Positions 42,734-52,021 of a stretch of 64,000 nucleotides of DNA are shown here, one piece after another (positions within the stretch are counted from its first letter, which is position 1; each line of letters begins with the position of its first letter). Origin of the DNA: Bacteroidota bacterium (GTDB lineage: Bacteria > Bacteroidota > Bacteroidia > Chitinophagales > Chitinophagaceae); the NCBI GenBank assembly GCA_018268085.1, contig JAFDXE010000009.1, forward strand, positions 62,001 through 126,000, written 5' to 3'. The notes beneath the pieces were generated by a model. It saw only the letters and a program-made list of their open reading frames with translations, had not been told where the DNA came from and did no database searches. Made by a program: the position numbers and the translations under genes.

Positions 42734-45511
42734 TTACTCGGCTTCCTGGCCCAGCATGAATGTAAATTTAGCTGCACCTTTTAAACCGCTGTTCTGATTG
42801 TACCGGTCGAATCCAATTCCATAATCAAACCCAAGTAAACCAAACATCGGAAGGAAGAAACGGGCGCCCAATCCGGCAGACCTGCGCAATTTGAAAGGAT
42901 TATAATCTTTAAAATTATACCATCCGTTGGCAGCCTCAAAAAATGCAAGTCCGTAAATCGTACTCGTAGGACTTGTGCTGAACGGATACCGAAGCTCAAC
43001 CGTGTATTTGTTAAAAATGGTGAAGTATTGTGAAACCGTTACGTTATCCGGGTTTATTTTGGGATCAGAGTTATAATATACCGGGTAACCTCTGTGTGAA
43101 ATGATATCATATCCCAACAATGCGGTTGTATTGCTCAAGCCTGCATCTCCCAATTGGAAACGTTCAAACGGCGATACTTCCAGCTTGCTGTTGTACTTTC
43201 CGATGAATCCCATTTTGGCAGCAACTTTTATAACAAACTGCCTGTTCCTTTCTTCTCCTTTTGGCGACCCGATGGGCACATACCATTCACCATTAAAACG
43301 CCACTTGTGGAACTCAGGTAATTTATATTCTGTTGCTGTACCTGAAGTTATTCCTAATGTAGAATAAGGAAGCGTAAACTGGCCACTTAGTAAGAAGTTA
43401 GATCCCTGGCTTGGGAAAATAGGATTAGGTCCGGCAGAATTTCTTGCCAGCGTAATTTTTAAACTAATGTTATTGGAAATACCATTACGCAGGTTTTCAA
43501 AGATCCTGTCATAATTCTTCAGGTCATATTGCTGAAAGTTCAATGAATATACCAGACTGAAATAATCATCCGGCCATTTCAATTGTTTACCCAATGCAAT
43601 ACCGATGCCCACTGTTTTTACATAAGAAGTATCCCCGCATGATTTGCAATAGCTTCCATAACTATCGTATGTATTGGCGTATTTGGTATTGAAGTAGCTG
43701 ATGGAAAATGAATTTCGTTTTTTACCTCCAAGCCATGGTTCGGTAAAGGAGAAGTTGTACGACCGGTATGCCTTACCGTTAGATTGTACCCTTAAGCTCA
43801 GTTTTTGTCCGCCGCCTGAAGGTAACGGGCTCCACGAAGATTTACGGGTAATGTTTTTCAGAGAGAAATTATTAAAGGATACACCGAGTGTTCCGGTTAA
43901 TCCAATACCCCCACCAAAACCTGCCGATAATTCGAGCTGATCAGAAGATTTTTCTTCTACCTGCCAGTTGATATCAACGGTTCCGTTATCGGAATTGGGT
44001 ACAATGTTCGGGCTTATTTTCTCGGGGTTAAAATAACCCAGTTGAGAAAGTTCACGTTGTGTACGAATGATGTCTGCACGACTGAATTTATCTCCCGGTA
44101 CGGTACGCAATTCCCTGAGGATTACGTAATCGTTTGTTTTATCGTTACCCGTTACCGTTATTTTACCGTAAGTTGCCTGTGGCCCTTCCACGATCCTGAT
44201 CTCGTAATCGATCGTATCATCATATACTGCCGTTTCAACCGGTTCGATGCGGAAGAAAAGATAACCATCATCCTGGTATAAACTGCTGATATCACCACCA
44301 TCTGCAGTAAGTTGCTTACCCAGTCGTTTGTTCAGCAAATCAAGATTATAAATATCACCTTTGTGTATGCCCAGGAAAATTGTAAGCAGTGAATCGGGAT
44401 ATTTGGTATTCCCCTTCCAGCTAATGTTACCGAAATAATATTTGTGTCCTTCACTGATTTTAATATCAATATTCAAATGACCTTTTGCACTGTCTTTTGA
44501 AAAACCATTTTCATCTCTTCCGAAGAACACTGTATCCGCTACAATTTGCGCATCCCTGAATCCCTGTGCATTGTAATAATTCAATACTTTCTCTTTGTCT
44601 TCCTGGTATTTTGTTTCATTGAATTTTGAACCTGCAAAAAACTTTGGCCTGAAATAGGGTTCAATATATGCGCCTGTTCTTGTTGGAGAAAGAATGGCCA
44701 TTGAATTAAGGTACTGCTTAAATGTAAGCGGCTTCGAAGTATCGCCATAAGGGCTGGTTACTTTTTCGGGGAACAACGTGATCCTTGTCATTTCCTTTGT
44801 ACCCTTCATTTGTTTTTTCAACTTCTGGTCTGCTATGCTTTCGTTTCCGGTGAAGTTGATATTATTTACCCTTACTTTATTTCCTTTATCAATATTGAAG
44901 TTCAGCACCACTGCATTATTGGCTCCTGCTACTACATCTTCTTTCATTTCAATCTGCACATTGCGGTAACCTTTTTCGTAATAATATTTCCGGATAGCTT
45001 CTACTGCACTCAGCTTCATGTTTTCTGTAAGCACCCTGTCTTTAGTAAGTTCTACTTTTTTGGCCAGGTCATCGCGTTGACTTTTCTTCACCCCGGTAAA
45101 TGTAAAATTCAATAAGCGTGGCCTTTCAGTAAGTTGTATTTCTATATACAGGTTATTACCCTGCACATTTACCAGGTTTATTTGTACGTCGGAGATGAGA
45201 TTTTGTTTCCAGAGTTTTAAAATAGCTTTTGCAAAAACGTCGGATCCGGGTAGTTGCACTTTATCCCCTACGGCCATTCCGGTGATGGAGATAATCAGGT
45301 TGGCATCATAAGTTCTTGATCCGCTTACCGTGATGCCTGCTATTGTATATGTTTTGGGAAATTTTGCATTTAATATTTCCAGTAACGCAGGGTTTACTGA
45401 AACAGGGGTAGTATCGTTGCTGTTTGTTGCCGGATCAACCTGTGCCTGTAGTTTTTCGCCTGCCAGAAAGAAAATAACAATAAGAAAAAAGCTTTGGTAG
45501 ATCCTCTGCAT
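42734..45511 (-). CDS. bamA: outer membrane protein assembly factor BamA
   Basis: Central BAM-complex protein that folds and inserts outer-membrane beta-barrels. 925 residues from ATG 45511 (a TTG lies 8 codons upstream). The signal peptide ends near Leu-Gln-Ala-Gln. About five POTRA domains fill residues 50-490 (for example TIAGITVSGSRTYDANLI and GKITVTGNDKTNDYVILREL). The C-terminal 16-strand barrel spans about 510-925. It ends FTFMLGQEAE rather than in a terminal aromatic residue. Between uppS and two ompH genes. Confidence 0.95.
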   Translation of the reverse strand: MQRIYQSFFLIVIFFLAGEKLQAQVDPATNSNDTTPVSVNPALLEILNAKFPKTYTIAGITVSGSRTYDANLIISITGMAVGDKVQLPGSDVFAKAILKLWKQNLISDVQINLVNVQGNNLYIEIQLTERPRLLNFTFTGVKKSQRDDLAKKVELTKDRVLTENMKLSAVEAIRKYYYEKGYRNVQIEMKEDVVAGANNAVVLNFNIDKGNKVRVNNINFTGNESIADQKLKKQMKGTKEMTRITLFPEKVTSPYGDTSKPLTFKQYLNSMAILSPTRTGAYIEPYFRPKFFAGSKFNETKYQEDKEKVLNYYNAQGFRDAQIVADTVFFGRDENGFSKDSAKGHLNIDIKISEGHKYYFGNISWKGNTKYPDSLLTIFLGIHKGDIYNLDLLNKRLGKQLTADGGDISSLYQDDGYLFFRIEPVETAVYDDTIDYEIRIVEGPQATYGKITVTGNDKTNDYVILRELRTVPGDKFSRADIIRTQRELSQLGYFNPEKISPNIVPNSDNGTVDINWQVEEKSSDQLELSAGFGGGIGLTGTLGVSFNNFSLKNITRKSSWSPLPSGGGQKLSLRVQSNGKAYRSYNFSFTEPWLGGKKRNSFSISYFNTKYANTYDSYGSYCKSCGDTSYVKTVGIGIALGKQLKWPDDYFSLVYSLNFQQYDLKNYDRIFENLRNGISNNISLKITLARNSAGPNPIFPSQGSNFLLSGQFTLPYSTLGITSGTATEYKLPEFHKWRFNGEWYVPIGSPKGEERNRQFVIKVAAKMGFIGKYNSKLEVSPFERFQLGDAGLSNTTALLGYDIISHRGYPVYYNSDPKINPDNVTVSQYFTIFNKYTVELRYPFSTSPTSTIYGLAFFEAANGWYNFKDYNPFKLRRSAGLGARFFLPMFGLLGFDYGIGFDRYNQNSGLKGAAKFTFMLGQEAE

Positions 45512-45642
45512 CAATTGGTTTTTTAAGTGCGGCAAATTAAGCCCATTAATGAAAACTATTTGTTAAATGAACCGGTGTAAATATTGATTCACCAGCCGCA
45601 TTTTCAATCAGTTGTTTTAAAAATATGTTGTGCGTACCATCC

Positions 45643-46404
45643 TTATGGATGTGTAGTTTTTTCTTTCTTCACCTGTTCCCCGGTTTTACCAAACCTACGT
45701 TCTCTTTGTTGAAAATCATGTATGGCTTCATACAGGTTTTCTTTCCTGAAATCCGGCCAGCGTGTATTGGTAAAATACAGTTCTGTATAGGCAAGCTGGT
45801 ATAGCAGGAAATTGCTGATCCGGAATTCACCACTTGTTCTGATCATCAATTCGGGATCGGGGAAATTCTTTGTTGCCAGGTATTGCTGAATGGTTTCATG
45901 GGTTATGGCATCTGCTTCAAGCTTTCCATTTTTTACATCAGATGCAATTTGTTTTACAGCATTGATGATCTCCCATCTACTACTGTAAGAAAGTGCCATA
46001 ATAAGGTTCAGCCCGTTATTATGTGCTGTTTCCTGTATGGCTTCCTGTAATTCTTCCTGTGCAAAAGCCGGCAACATACTGGTATCACCGATCACATGAA
46101 GTTTAATATTGTTTTTATTTAGGGTAGGTACTTCTTTCTTAATGGTATCTACCAGCAATTCCATCAGCCCGGCCACTTCATCTTCGGGCCTGTCCCAGTT
46201 TTCTGTACTAAATGCATACAAAGTGAGGTATTCTACTCCAAGTTCTGCAGCGCCTTCTACAATATCCCGAACACTTTCCACGCCATGCAAATGCCCGAAC
46301 AAACGGTCTTCCCCTTTTTCTTTAGCCCACCTGCCATTGCCATCCATAATGATCGCAATATGCTTCGGCAACCGTTCTGTATCTATTGATTCTTTAGTAA
46401 ACAT
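45643..46404 (-). CDS. uppS: isoprenyl transferase (undecaprenyl diphosphate synthase)
   Basis: Cis-prenyltransferase that makes undecaprenyl diphosphate, the lipid carrier for peptidoglycan and O-antigen. It has 253 residues. The catalytic Asp21 is in IAIIMDGNGRWA, followed by HLHGVESVRDIVEGAAELGVEYLTLYAFSTENW-type conserved blocks. The C-terminal motif is DPELMIRTSGEFRISNFLLYQ. Head of the bamA-ompH operon, with a -7 box upstream. Confidence 0.97.
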   Translation of the reverse strand: MFTKESIDTERLPKHIAIIMDGNGRWAKEKGEDRLFGHLHGVESVRDIVEGAAELGVEYLTLYAFSTENWDRPEDEVAGLMELLVDTIKKEVPTLNKNNIKLHVIGDTSMLPAFAQEELQEAIQETAHNNGLNLIMALSYSSRWEIINAVKQIASDVKNGKLEADAITHETIQQYLATKNFPDPELMIRTSGEFRISNFLLYQLAYTELYFTNTRWPDFRKENLYEAIHDFQQRERRFGKTGEQVKKEKTTHP

Positions 46405-46444
46405 GGATGAAAATGAAATGCAGGCAGGGCCTGAATTCGGGCAG

Positions 46445-46452
46445 CAAAAGTA
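46445..46452 (-). promoter_or_regulatory. -7 box for uppS-bamA
   Basis: Minus strand TACTTTTG, exact TAnnTTTG match, 40 nt before the uppS ATG. Confidence 0.45.
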
Positions 46453-46519
46453 ATGAAATTTGACAGAATACCTTCATCCGTTTGCGGTTAATTCAGGCAT
46501 TTGTATATATCATTTCAAT

Positions 46520-46558
46520 TCCTAAAACAACAAAAGCTCCCGTTACCGAAAGCTTTTG
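46520..46558 (-). terminator. terminator after the DUF6089 gene
   Basis: Inverted repeat CAAAAGCT / AGCTTTTG with a 12-nt loop; on the minus strand it is followed by T-rich sequence. It separates the DUF6089 gene from the uppS promoter. Confidence 0.6.
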
Positions 46559-46583
46559 CCGAAGTATTTTTATTTTGTATGCA

Positions 46584-47432
46584 TTACATGGAAGGACACC
46601 TGTAAGAACCGAAGTTGAAAGAGATACCAATTTCGGCAATGATGTACTGGTCTTTTTGTTTGCTCCATCCTCTTTGTGCCCCGGGATGTGAACTCAGCAT
46701 ATCATCGGGCCTTGTTTCACTTGATCTGTCCTGCAACCTGTATGCTACCGAGAGTTCTCCGTTCGGTCCGTTCGGAAATGCCGACCTGGGTGCATAGGTT
46801 CCGCTAACATCATCCAGGTAATCGGTAGTTGTAAAGCGATTGGCGATTTCTACAGATAGATTTACTTTTTCACTCAGGCTGTATTTAATACCTACGCCAA
46901 AAGGAATGCAAATAGCCATGGTGCTGTATTCTTTTCCGAATCCGGCTAACTGACCTTCGGTACCTAGCGGGCGTAAGAAAACCTTGCTGCCATCAAGATA
47001 GGTATAAGGATCATAGGTGAACACGCCTACACCTAAAGTAACATACGGTGTAAAATTGTGTACCGGATCTCCGGGTATATATTTAAAGAAGTTGAAGTTG
47101 CCTTGTAAAGCAAGTTCAAAAATGCTGGAGTTGAAACTGAGGTTCCTTACTTTCTGGTATTCGTTCTTGCTATAAGTATCACTGTAACCTACCTGTGCAT
47201 AGTGAGCCGAAACCCTAAGGCCGATATAATTACCGAATTGTTTCCTGAAAAATGCGCCAACGGCAGGTTTAGGCCTGTTCAGTGCTGCTCTTGTATTAAG
47301 GTCGCCAAAATAATGAGCCATGCCTGCAGTAATTCCAAACTCTCCCTGTTGAACATAATCTAATCTTTCCTGGGCTTTGGATGAGAAAGAAAACACCACC
47401 AGCGCCATCATTAAAAGAATTGAACGATTCAC
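46584..47432 (-). CDS. DUF6089-type outer-membrane beta-barrel protein
   Basis: 282 residues with a signal peptide (cleavage near Ser-Ser-Lys-Ala-Gln, about 20) and a small outer-membrane barrel: repeated aromatic-glycine strands such as GEFGITAGMAHYFGDLNTR, YVTLGVGVFTYDPY, GVGIKYSLSEKVNLSVEIANRFT, and a closing strand AEIGISFNFG. It matches the Bacteroidota family annotated DUF6089, usually found upstream of uppS-bamA as here. The start is GTG (47432): ATG codons further in would remove the basic start of the signal peptide. Function unknown. Confidence 0.82.
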   Translation of the reverse strand: MNRSILLMMALVVFSFSSKAQERLDYVQQGEFGITAGMAHYFGDLNTRAALNRPKPAVGAFFRKQFGNYIGLRVSAHYAQVGYSDTYSKNEYQKVRNLSFNSSIFELALQGNFNFFKYIPGDPVHNFTPYVTLGVGVFTYDPYTYLDGSKVFLRPLGTEGQLAGFGKEYSTMAICIPFGVGIKYSLSEKVNLSVEIANRFTTTDYLDDVSGTYAPRSAFPNGPNGELSVAYRLQDRSSETRPDDMLSSHPGAQRGWSKQKDQYIIAEIGISFNFGSYRCPSM

Positions 47433-47554
47433 TTGTTATTATTTTATGTGTGTTGGTTAAAAACCCTGTAAAGATATAGTAACCTAAATAAATTCGGTAA
47501 TCAGCAATGAAATAAAGATAGGTTTTTATAACGCATACGGTTACATATTATGCG

Positions 47555-48070
47555 TTACCGGCTGTTAAAATTATTAGTTGTATGAGCTGCTTCCACTCTT
47601 AAACCTACGTTCATAATTCCAGGCAGCGGATTGTCACGCATGATCTGGCTAATGCTGAAATGATATTCACCATTCCGGATAAATCTTTTTGCCTGGCCGT
47701 TTACCAGTTTTCTTACTTCCCAGATATCATTCATCCCTGTTCCTTCCCATCCATGCTGATCATCTGCCAACTGCATCTCAACTTTCTGGAAATACATGGT
47801 ATCTCCCGGCGATTGTAAACCCACGTTAAGCCATATATTATTATAGTTATACGAATCTGTGTGCCGCATTACTATATATATATTATAGGCGGTGTTGGTG
47901 TCGGATATGGTGAAAGTACCGGTTGCCGGAAAGCTCCTGTCCCATTTATACTGCGGGATCGTTGTCGTTTTTTCATACACATCTATCTGCTTACAGGCAC
48001 TCATACCCGCCGAACACAGCAACACGTAAATTAACAGTCGCAGAATTTTATTAGAACCGTAAGTCATCAT
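47555..48070 (-). CDS. gldH: gliding motility lipoprotein GldH
   Basis: 171-residue lipoprotein: signal peptide with lipobox GMSAC and Cys26. The body carries the GldH pattern seen in gliding Bacteroidota (YIVMRHTDSYNYNNIWL, then the C-terminal REH-like NGEYHFSISQIMRDNPLPGIMNVGLRVE). In Flavobacterium johnsoniae GldH is required for gliding and linked to the type IX secretion machinery. Tandem ATG codons at 48070 and 48067; the TTG further up is not needed. 28 nt after yicC. Confidence 0.88.
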   Translation of the reverse strand: MMTYGSNKILRLLIYVLLCSAGMSACKQIDVYEKTTTIPQYKWDRSFPATGTFTISDTNTAYNIYIVMRHTDSYNYNNIWLNVGLQSPGDTMYFQKVEMQLADDQHGWEGTGMNDIWEVRKLVNGQAKRFIRNGEYHFSISQIMRDNPLPGIMNVGLRVEAAHTTNNFNSR

Positions 48071-48098
48071 GAAATAATTGTGCAATTACGTTGGTTGA

Positions 48099-48974
48099 TT
48101 ACAAAACATTTAATACCTGTTCTTTTGCTTTCTCCAGTTCATCTTTCATTTTTACCACGCATTTCTGTATTTGTGCATCATAGGCTTTGCTACCGGTGGT
48201 ATTTATTTCTCTTCCGATCTCCTGTAGAATGAAAGAAAGTTTTTTCCCTTTGCCTACTTCGGGGCCGTTAATCACATCAGCAAAATATTCACAGTGTTGC
48301 CTGAGCCTGATTTGTTCTTCATGGATATCGATCTTTTCCATATAATAGATCAGTTCCTGTTCCATGCGGTTATTGTCGATATTTTCTTTGCCCACATGTT
48401 CTTTCAGCAAAGTATGTATCTCCTGTTGTATCCTTATTTTACGATTGGGTTCGAGTTGCAGGATGGCTTCTTCCTGTTCTTTGATCATTGCAATGCGTTT
48501 GATCAGATCTTTTTCGAGCGACACGCCTTCTTCATTCCTGTGTTTATTCAACTGTTCCAGTGCTTGAATTAAAACTGCATTGAAATTTTTAAAATCATTT
48601 TCGTCCAGTACTTCCATTGTCGGACTTACAATTTCAGGCAAACGAAGTAAAGAACTTAATACCGAGTTGGTATCGATGTGCAGTTCTTCTGCAACCTGTT
48701 GTATCTGGTTGTAATAAGCCTTGATTAAGTCGGTGTTGATGGTTACTGGTTTGGTTGTTCCGTTTTGTTTGATGATCACATAACAATCAATGGTTCCCCT
48801 CACCAGGTATTCCTGCAATGTATTGCGGATCTCAAATTCATAAGGCCGAAGCAGTGGCGGAAGTTTGAGTTGCAACTCAAATTGTTTTCCGTTGAGTGCT
48901 TTTATTTCTACGAGGAAAGTTTTATCAGCTACTGTTTGTTCTGCTCTTCCAAAACCTGTCATTGACTTTAACAT
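48099..48974 (-). CDS. yicC: YicC family endoribonuclease-like protein
   Basis: 291 residues with the YicC N-terminal block MLKSMTGFGRAE and the C-terminal GKGKKLSFILQEIGREINTTGSKAYD signature. Recent work assigns YicC relatives an endoribonuclease or RNase-adaptor role in small-RNA turnover. Usually next to gmk; here gmk is 30 kb away. gldH follows 28 nt downstream, so they are probably co-transcribed. Confidence 0.93.
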   Translation of the reverse strand: MLKSMTGFGRAEQTVADKTFLVEIKALNGKQFELQLKLPPLLRPYEFEIRNTLQEYLVRGTIDCYVIIKQNGTTKPVTINTDLIKAYYNQIQQVAEELHIDTNSVLSSLLRLPEIVSPTMEVLDENDFKNFNAVLIQALEQLNKHRNEEGVSLEKDLIKRIAMIKEQEEAILQLEPNRKIRIQQEIHTLLKEHVGKENIDNNRMEQELIYYMEKIDIHEEQIRLRQHCEYFADVINGPEVGKGKKLSFILQEIGREINTTGSKAYDAQIQKCVVKMKDELEKAKEQVLNVL

Positions 48975-49074
48975 ACAATCATTATTTAGTGCAAAGTAAA
49001 TTAATTATCGGTTGTTTGTGTAAGAAGATGCGCTTACCGATTTTTTTGAACGGGCCATTCATTCACATTGTCAT

Positions 49075-49150
49075 CAAATAAAAAAGCCCGACATTTTTGG
49101 AGTCAGGCTTTGTTATATAGGTGGGTTAGTAAGTACCGGGATAAAATCCC
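49075..49150 (-). ncRNA. candidate small RNA or yicC leader with attenuator
   Basis: On the minus strand a perfect hairpin GGGAT-TTT-ATCCC (49138-49150) is followed about 26 nt later by a terminator hairpin AAAGCCTGAC / GTCGGGCTTT and a T run (49075-49111). The stem pairs fully only as minus-strand RNA, because one position is a U-G wobble there but a C-A clash on the plus strand. A -7-like TAATATTG sits just upstream at 49156-49163. The next minus-strand gene is yicC, 100 nt on. No known RNA family recognised. Confidence 0.45.
49078..49112 (-). terminator. intrinsic terminator upstream of yicC
   Basis: Ten-base stem AAAGCCTGAC / GTCGGGCTTT (minus strand) with a 9-nt loop and a following T run. 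It lies on the yicC side of the divergent gap, where no protein gene would need it, implying a short upstream transcript. Confidence 0.75.
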
Positions 49151-49521
49151 ATACACAATATTAAAAATAATTTTTGCTAACTAAAAAAATATTTCAAACT
49201 TTTTTATTAACATTTTGAAGTGTGCTGTGGAAAAGGAACAACAATGTATGCATCATGTACAAGATTAATTAAAACAAATTTCATTGAATTAAACCCGATG
49301 ATTAAAAACAAGAATCGCTGAAACGATTGATTTTACTGATACTTCAAACGATTGCATTTTTTAAAAAGCAAAAAAATATTTCTCCGTTCATTTCTGTACC
49401 AGCAATATTATCAGCCGCGATTTGCATAAGATCAGGTATAAAAAAAATTCAAAAATATTTTTCTCAAAATCCTTTTCCCGGAGAAAAACACTCACCCGTA
49501 ACAGCAAAATGCAAACAATAG

Positions 49522-49529
49522 TACATTTG
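49522..49529 (+). promoter_or_regulatory. -7 box for the LpxD-like gene
   Basis: TACATTTG, exact TAnnTTTG match, 15 nt before ATG 49545. It lies downstream of two earlier in-frame start candidates, so these cannot be used from this promoter. Confidence 0.5.
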
Positions 49530-49544
49530 CACAAATTCATTTAC

Positions 49545-50489
49545 ATGCAATTTTCATCTCCTGTAGCTGTTAGCTGGATAGCAGAATTTATTGGCGCACG
49601 ACTTATTGGAAATACAAATGCGCAGGCAACCGGTATCAATGAAATACATAAAGTAGAACCGGGCGATCTTGTATTTGTTGATCATCCGAAATATTATGAT
49701 AAGTGCATCAACAGCGCCGCATCATTCATAATCATCAACAAAGAAACCAGTGTTCCGGAAGGAAAAGCATTGCTGGTTGTTGACAATCCTTTTGATGCTT
49801 ATTGTAAAATCGTGCAACATTTCAGGCCGTTTGAGCCTTCATCTGCAATGATCAGCAGCACAGCAATAGTTGGGGAAGGTAGTTTTATTTACCCGAATGT
49901 ATTTATCGGTAATCATGTGCGCATCGGCAGCAATACCATCATTTATCCCAATGTTACCATTATGGATCATTGCATCATCGGCAACAACGTGGTGATACAA
50001 CCAGGAACAGTAATTGGGGGCAGTGCATTTTATTACAACACAAAAAAAGACCGGGAAGTGTGGTATAAAAAAATGCCTGATTGCGGAAGAGTAGTTATTG
50101 AAGATGATGTGGAGATTGGTTCAGGTTGCACCATTGATCGCGGGGTTAGTCATGATACGATCATCGGCAAAGGAACAAGAATGGATAACATGATTCATAT
50201 CGGCCATGATACCGTGATCGGAAAAAATTGCCTGATAGCAGCTCAGGTTGGTATTGCAGGTGTTGTTAATCTTGAAGATGGTGTAACGTTGTGGGGACAG
50301 GTGGGTGTGAGTAAAACTTTAACCATTGGTGCCAATGCAACTATACTTGCTCAAAGCGGAGTTGGCGGAGATCTGAAAGGCAATAGAGCTTATTTCGGAT
50401 CACCGGTACAGGATGCCAGAGATAAACAGAAGGAACTGGTGTGGGTTAAACGTATTCCGGAAATCTGGGAGAAAGTGATGAAAAAATAA
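49545..50489 (+). CDS. LpxD-like UDP-3-O-acylglucosamine N-acyltransferase
   Basis: 314 residues from ATG 49545. The N-terminal ~100 residues resemble the LpxD uridine-binding domain ([21 protein letters not shown]). The rest is a left-handed beta-helix of hexapeptide repeats (for example [20 protein letters not shown]) with the conserved [16 protein letters not shown] and [14 protein letters not shown] segments; the latter holds the catalytic His equivalent. Probably adds the amide-linked acyl chain in lipid A synthesis or is a Bacteroidota paralogue of LpxD; no other lpx gene is in the window. Confidence 0.85.
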   Translation: MQFSSPVAVSWIAEFIGARLIGNTNAQATGINEIHKVEPGDLVFVDHPKYYDKCINSAASFIIINKETSVPEGKALLVVDNPFDAYCKIVQHFRPFEPSSAMISSTAIVGEGSFIYPNVFIGNHVRIGSNTIIYPNVTIMDHCIIGNNVVIQPGTVIGGSAFYYNTKKDREVWYKKMPDCGRVVIEDDVEIGSGCTIDRGVSHDTIIGKGTRMDNMIHIGHDTVIGKNCLIAAQVGIAGVVNLEDGVTLWGQVGVSKTLTIGANATILAQSGVGGDLKGNRAYFGSPVQDARDKQKELVWVKRIPEIWEKVMKK

Positions 50490-50580
50490 AAACAGGTTTT
50501 GAAAGATTTTTTTTAACCACGGTCGTTGGCCACAAAGAAAGAAAGGCTTTTCTATTTTTACATTTTAGTTTTTAGTTTTT
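50490..50580. repeat. degenerate leading unit of the intergenic repeat
   Basis: From about 50512 a shortened copy starting TTTTAACCAC, with GCCACAAAGAAAGAAAGG, then a TTTTAGTTTTT tract, leads directly into the two full units. Confidence 0.5.
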
Positions 50581-50890
50581 AACCACAGAGGGAAAGGAGG
50601 TAAACACAGAGGTGCACAGAGGATAGCTACAAAGACACGAAGACAGGAACGAACACAAAGTTTACTTTTCGGGCTTTATGAATGCAACGATTATAAAAGC
50701 GCTCCTATTTTTACTGTTGACTTTTTACTTTTTAACCACAGAGGGAAAGGAGGTAAACACTGAGGTGCACAGAGGATAGCCACAAAGGCAGGAAGAAACA
50801 CAAAGTTTACTTTTCGGGCTTTATGAATGTAACGATTATAAAAGCGCTCCTATTTTTACTTTTGACTTTTTACTTCTTACTTCTTACTTC
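50581..50890. repeat. two tandem units of a ~153-bp intergenic repeat
   Basis: Units begin AACCACAGAGGGAAAGGAGG at 50581 and 50734. Each contains CACAGAGG iterations, a purine-rich segment, AACACAAAGTTTACTTTTCG, GGGCTTTATGAATG, ACGATTATAAAAGCGCTCCT and a TTTTGACTTTTTACTT tail. The second copy differs by a few substitutions and a small deletion and runs up to the stop codon of the next minus-strand gene. No open frame is conserved between copies in a protein-like way. Confidence 0.9.
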
Positions 50891-51985
50891 TTAAGGAGCA
50901 TAATCATACGGAACCTGGTCGGCCATGCGTTCCCACGTCCAGTATTCGCTGATGGAAAGATCATTTTGTTCGAAGAAATATCCGTTTTGTTCGATGGTGA
51001 TTGAATGCCCTGCAAGAAATCCGAGAATAGAAAATTCGAAATCAACCGGCTCCAGTTCGTTTTCCGCCAGGTATGCTGCGGCAGGTTTTTCTTTACTGTA
51101 AATCACACCGAGCCTGTTCTGGTTTGGTTTGATCTCTACCGTTTGCAGGCTATCATTTTTCTGATAGTTTAATGCCGTGTAAAAATTTTTAAGCTTAAGT
51201 GCCGTATCACGGCCGCCCATATCCGCCAGGTATTGAACTTCAAATCCTTCTTCCTTCAATTGTTTATTGTACACACTTCTCATGAAGTGAAGGATAGAAC
51301 CTTTGTATGCCTCCTGTCTTGCTTTTTTCCATGTTGCTTCCTGCGCAGCATCGGCAGCAGTCATTTCTTCAAACAACGGGTTGCCTGTATATAAACTTAC
51401 CTGCGATGCATATTCATGTGTAAAGGAATCCAATGCATATTTAATGGTGTAACCAAGTGCATTGTTTTCGATGATCAGTGGTTCGGCAGCCATCACTTTT
51501 AACCTGTTTCTCTTTTTTGAAAAATAGAATTTCAGTACTTCTTTGTTTTTGATGCTGCAACTTTTACTATTGGTTGTTTTACCAATGAACTGGTCAGTAA
51601 AAAATTGTCCGTATATCTCCAGCCCGTTTTTAACTTCATTGGAAGCAACGATAGCCACCGCCTGTAATTCCTTTTCTTTTTGCTTCAATTCAAACAAGAG
51701 CATCGTATTGGTTGCATCGGAAGTATTAATACGTTTTGTTTCAGTAGTGAAGCCGGTAAAAGTAACCACCAGTTCATAACCACCGTTGGGAAGCGCCAGT
51801 TTAAAATTTCCTTCTGCATCTGTAGCCGTACCAATTGTTGTATTCTCTGCAAATACAGATGCGCTTACCATTGGTTGTTTGGTATCTGCATTCAGCACCT
51901 TACCGGTTATCATAAATGTTCCTTGTTGAGCATTAACTGTTACAGAAACAAAAAACAATGACGCAATAAACAATACTATTCGCAT
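50891..51985 (-). CDS. carboxypeptidase-regulatory-like domain protein
   Basis: 364 residues with a signal peptide (cleavage near Val-Asn-Ala-Gln, about 20). An N-terminal CarboxypepD_reg-like Ig-type domain follows (about 24-105; GKVLNADTKQPMVSASVFAEN, GTATDAEGNFKLALPNGGYELVV). The remaining ~250 residues carry no family I know. Similar proteins are common in Bacteroidota and often belong to surface or TonB-linked systems, but there is no barrel or plug here. Probably periplasmic or surface-exposed; function unknown. Confidence 0.8.
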   Translation of the reverse strand: MRIVLFIASLFFVSVTVNAQQGTFMITGKVLNADTKQPMVSASVFAENTTIGTATDAEGNFKLALPNGGYELVVTFTGFTTETKRINTSDATNTMLLFELKQKEKELQAVAIVASNEVKNGLEIYGQFFTDQFIGKTTNSKSCSIKNKEVLKFYFSKKRNRLKVMAAEPLIIENNALGYTIKYALDSFTHEYASQVSLYTGNPLFEEMTAADAAQEATWKKARQEAYKGSILHFMRSVYNKQLKEEGFEVQYLADMGGRDTALKLKNFYTALNYQKNDSLQTVEIKPNQNRLGVIYSKEKPAAAYLAENELEPVDFEFSILGFLAGHSITIEQNGYFFEQNDLSISEYWTWERMADQVPYDYAP

Positions 51986-52021
51986 ATGTAATTCTTTAAT
52001 GATTGATGCGGCGAAAATACA

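Larger units (their letters stand above)
48975..49544. other. 570-nt AT-rich intergenic region
   Basis: Divergent gap between yicC and the LpxD-like gene. It contains the candidate small RNA at 49075-49150 and the -7 box at 49522. The stretch 49160-49510 is very AT-rich with runs of A or T and the short inverted words CGATTCTTG/ AATCG-type; no open frame looks real. The frame from 49422 is an artefactual extension of the acyltransferase. Confidence 0.5.

Noticed and set aside
49422..49544. 41-codon N-terminal extension of the LpxD-like protein
   Set aside because: It begins with TTG, is Lys/Phe-rich, and lies upstream of or across the -7 box at 49522.
50581..50890. CRISPR array
   Set aside because: Only two long units in direct contact, no short repeats with unique spacers, no cas genes.
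50490..50890. Insertion sequence or MITE
   Set aside because: No terminal inverted repeats, target duplications or transposase seen.
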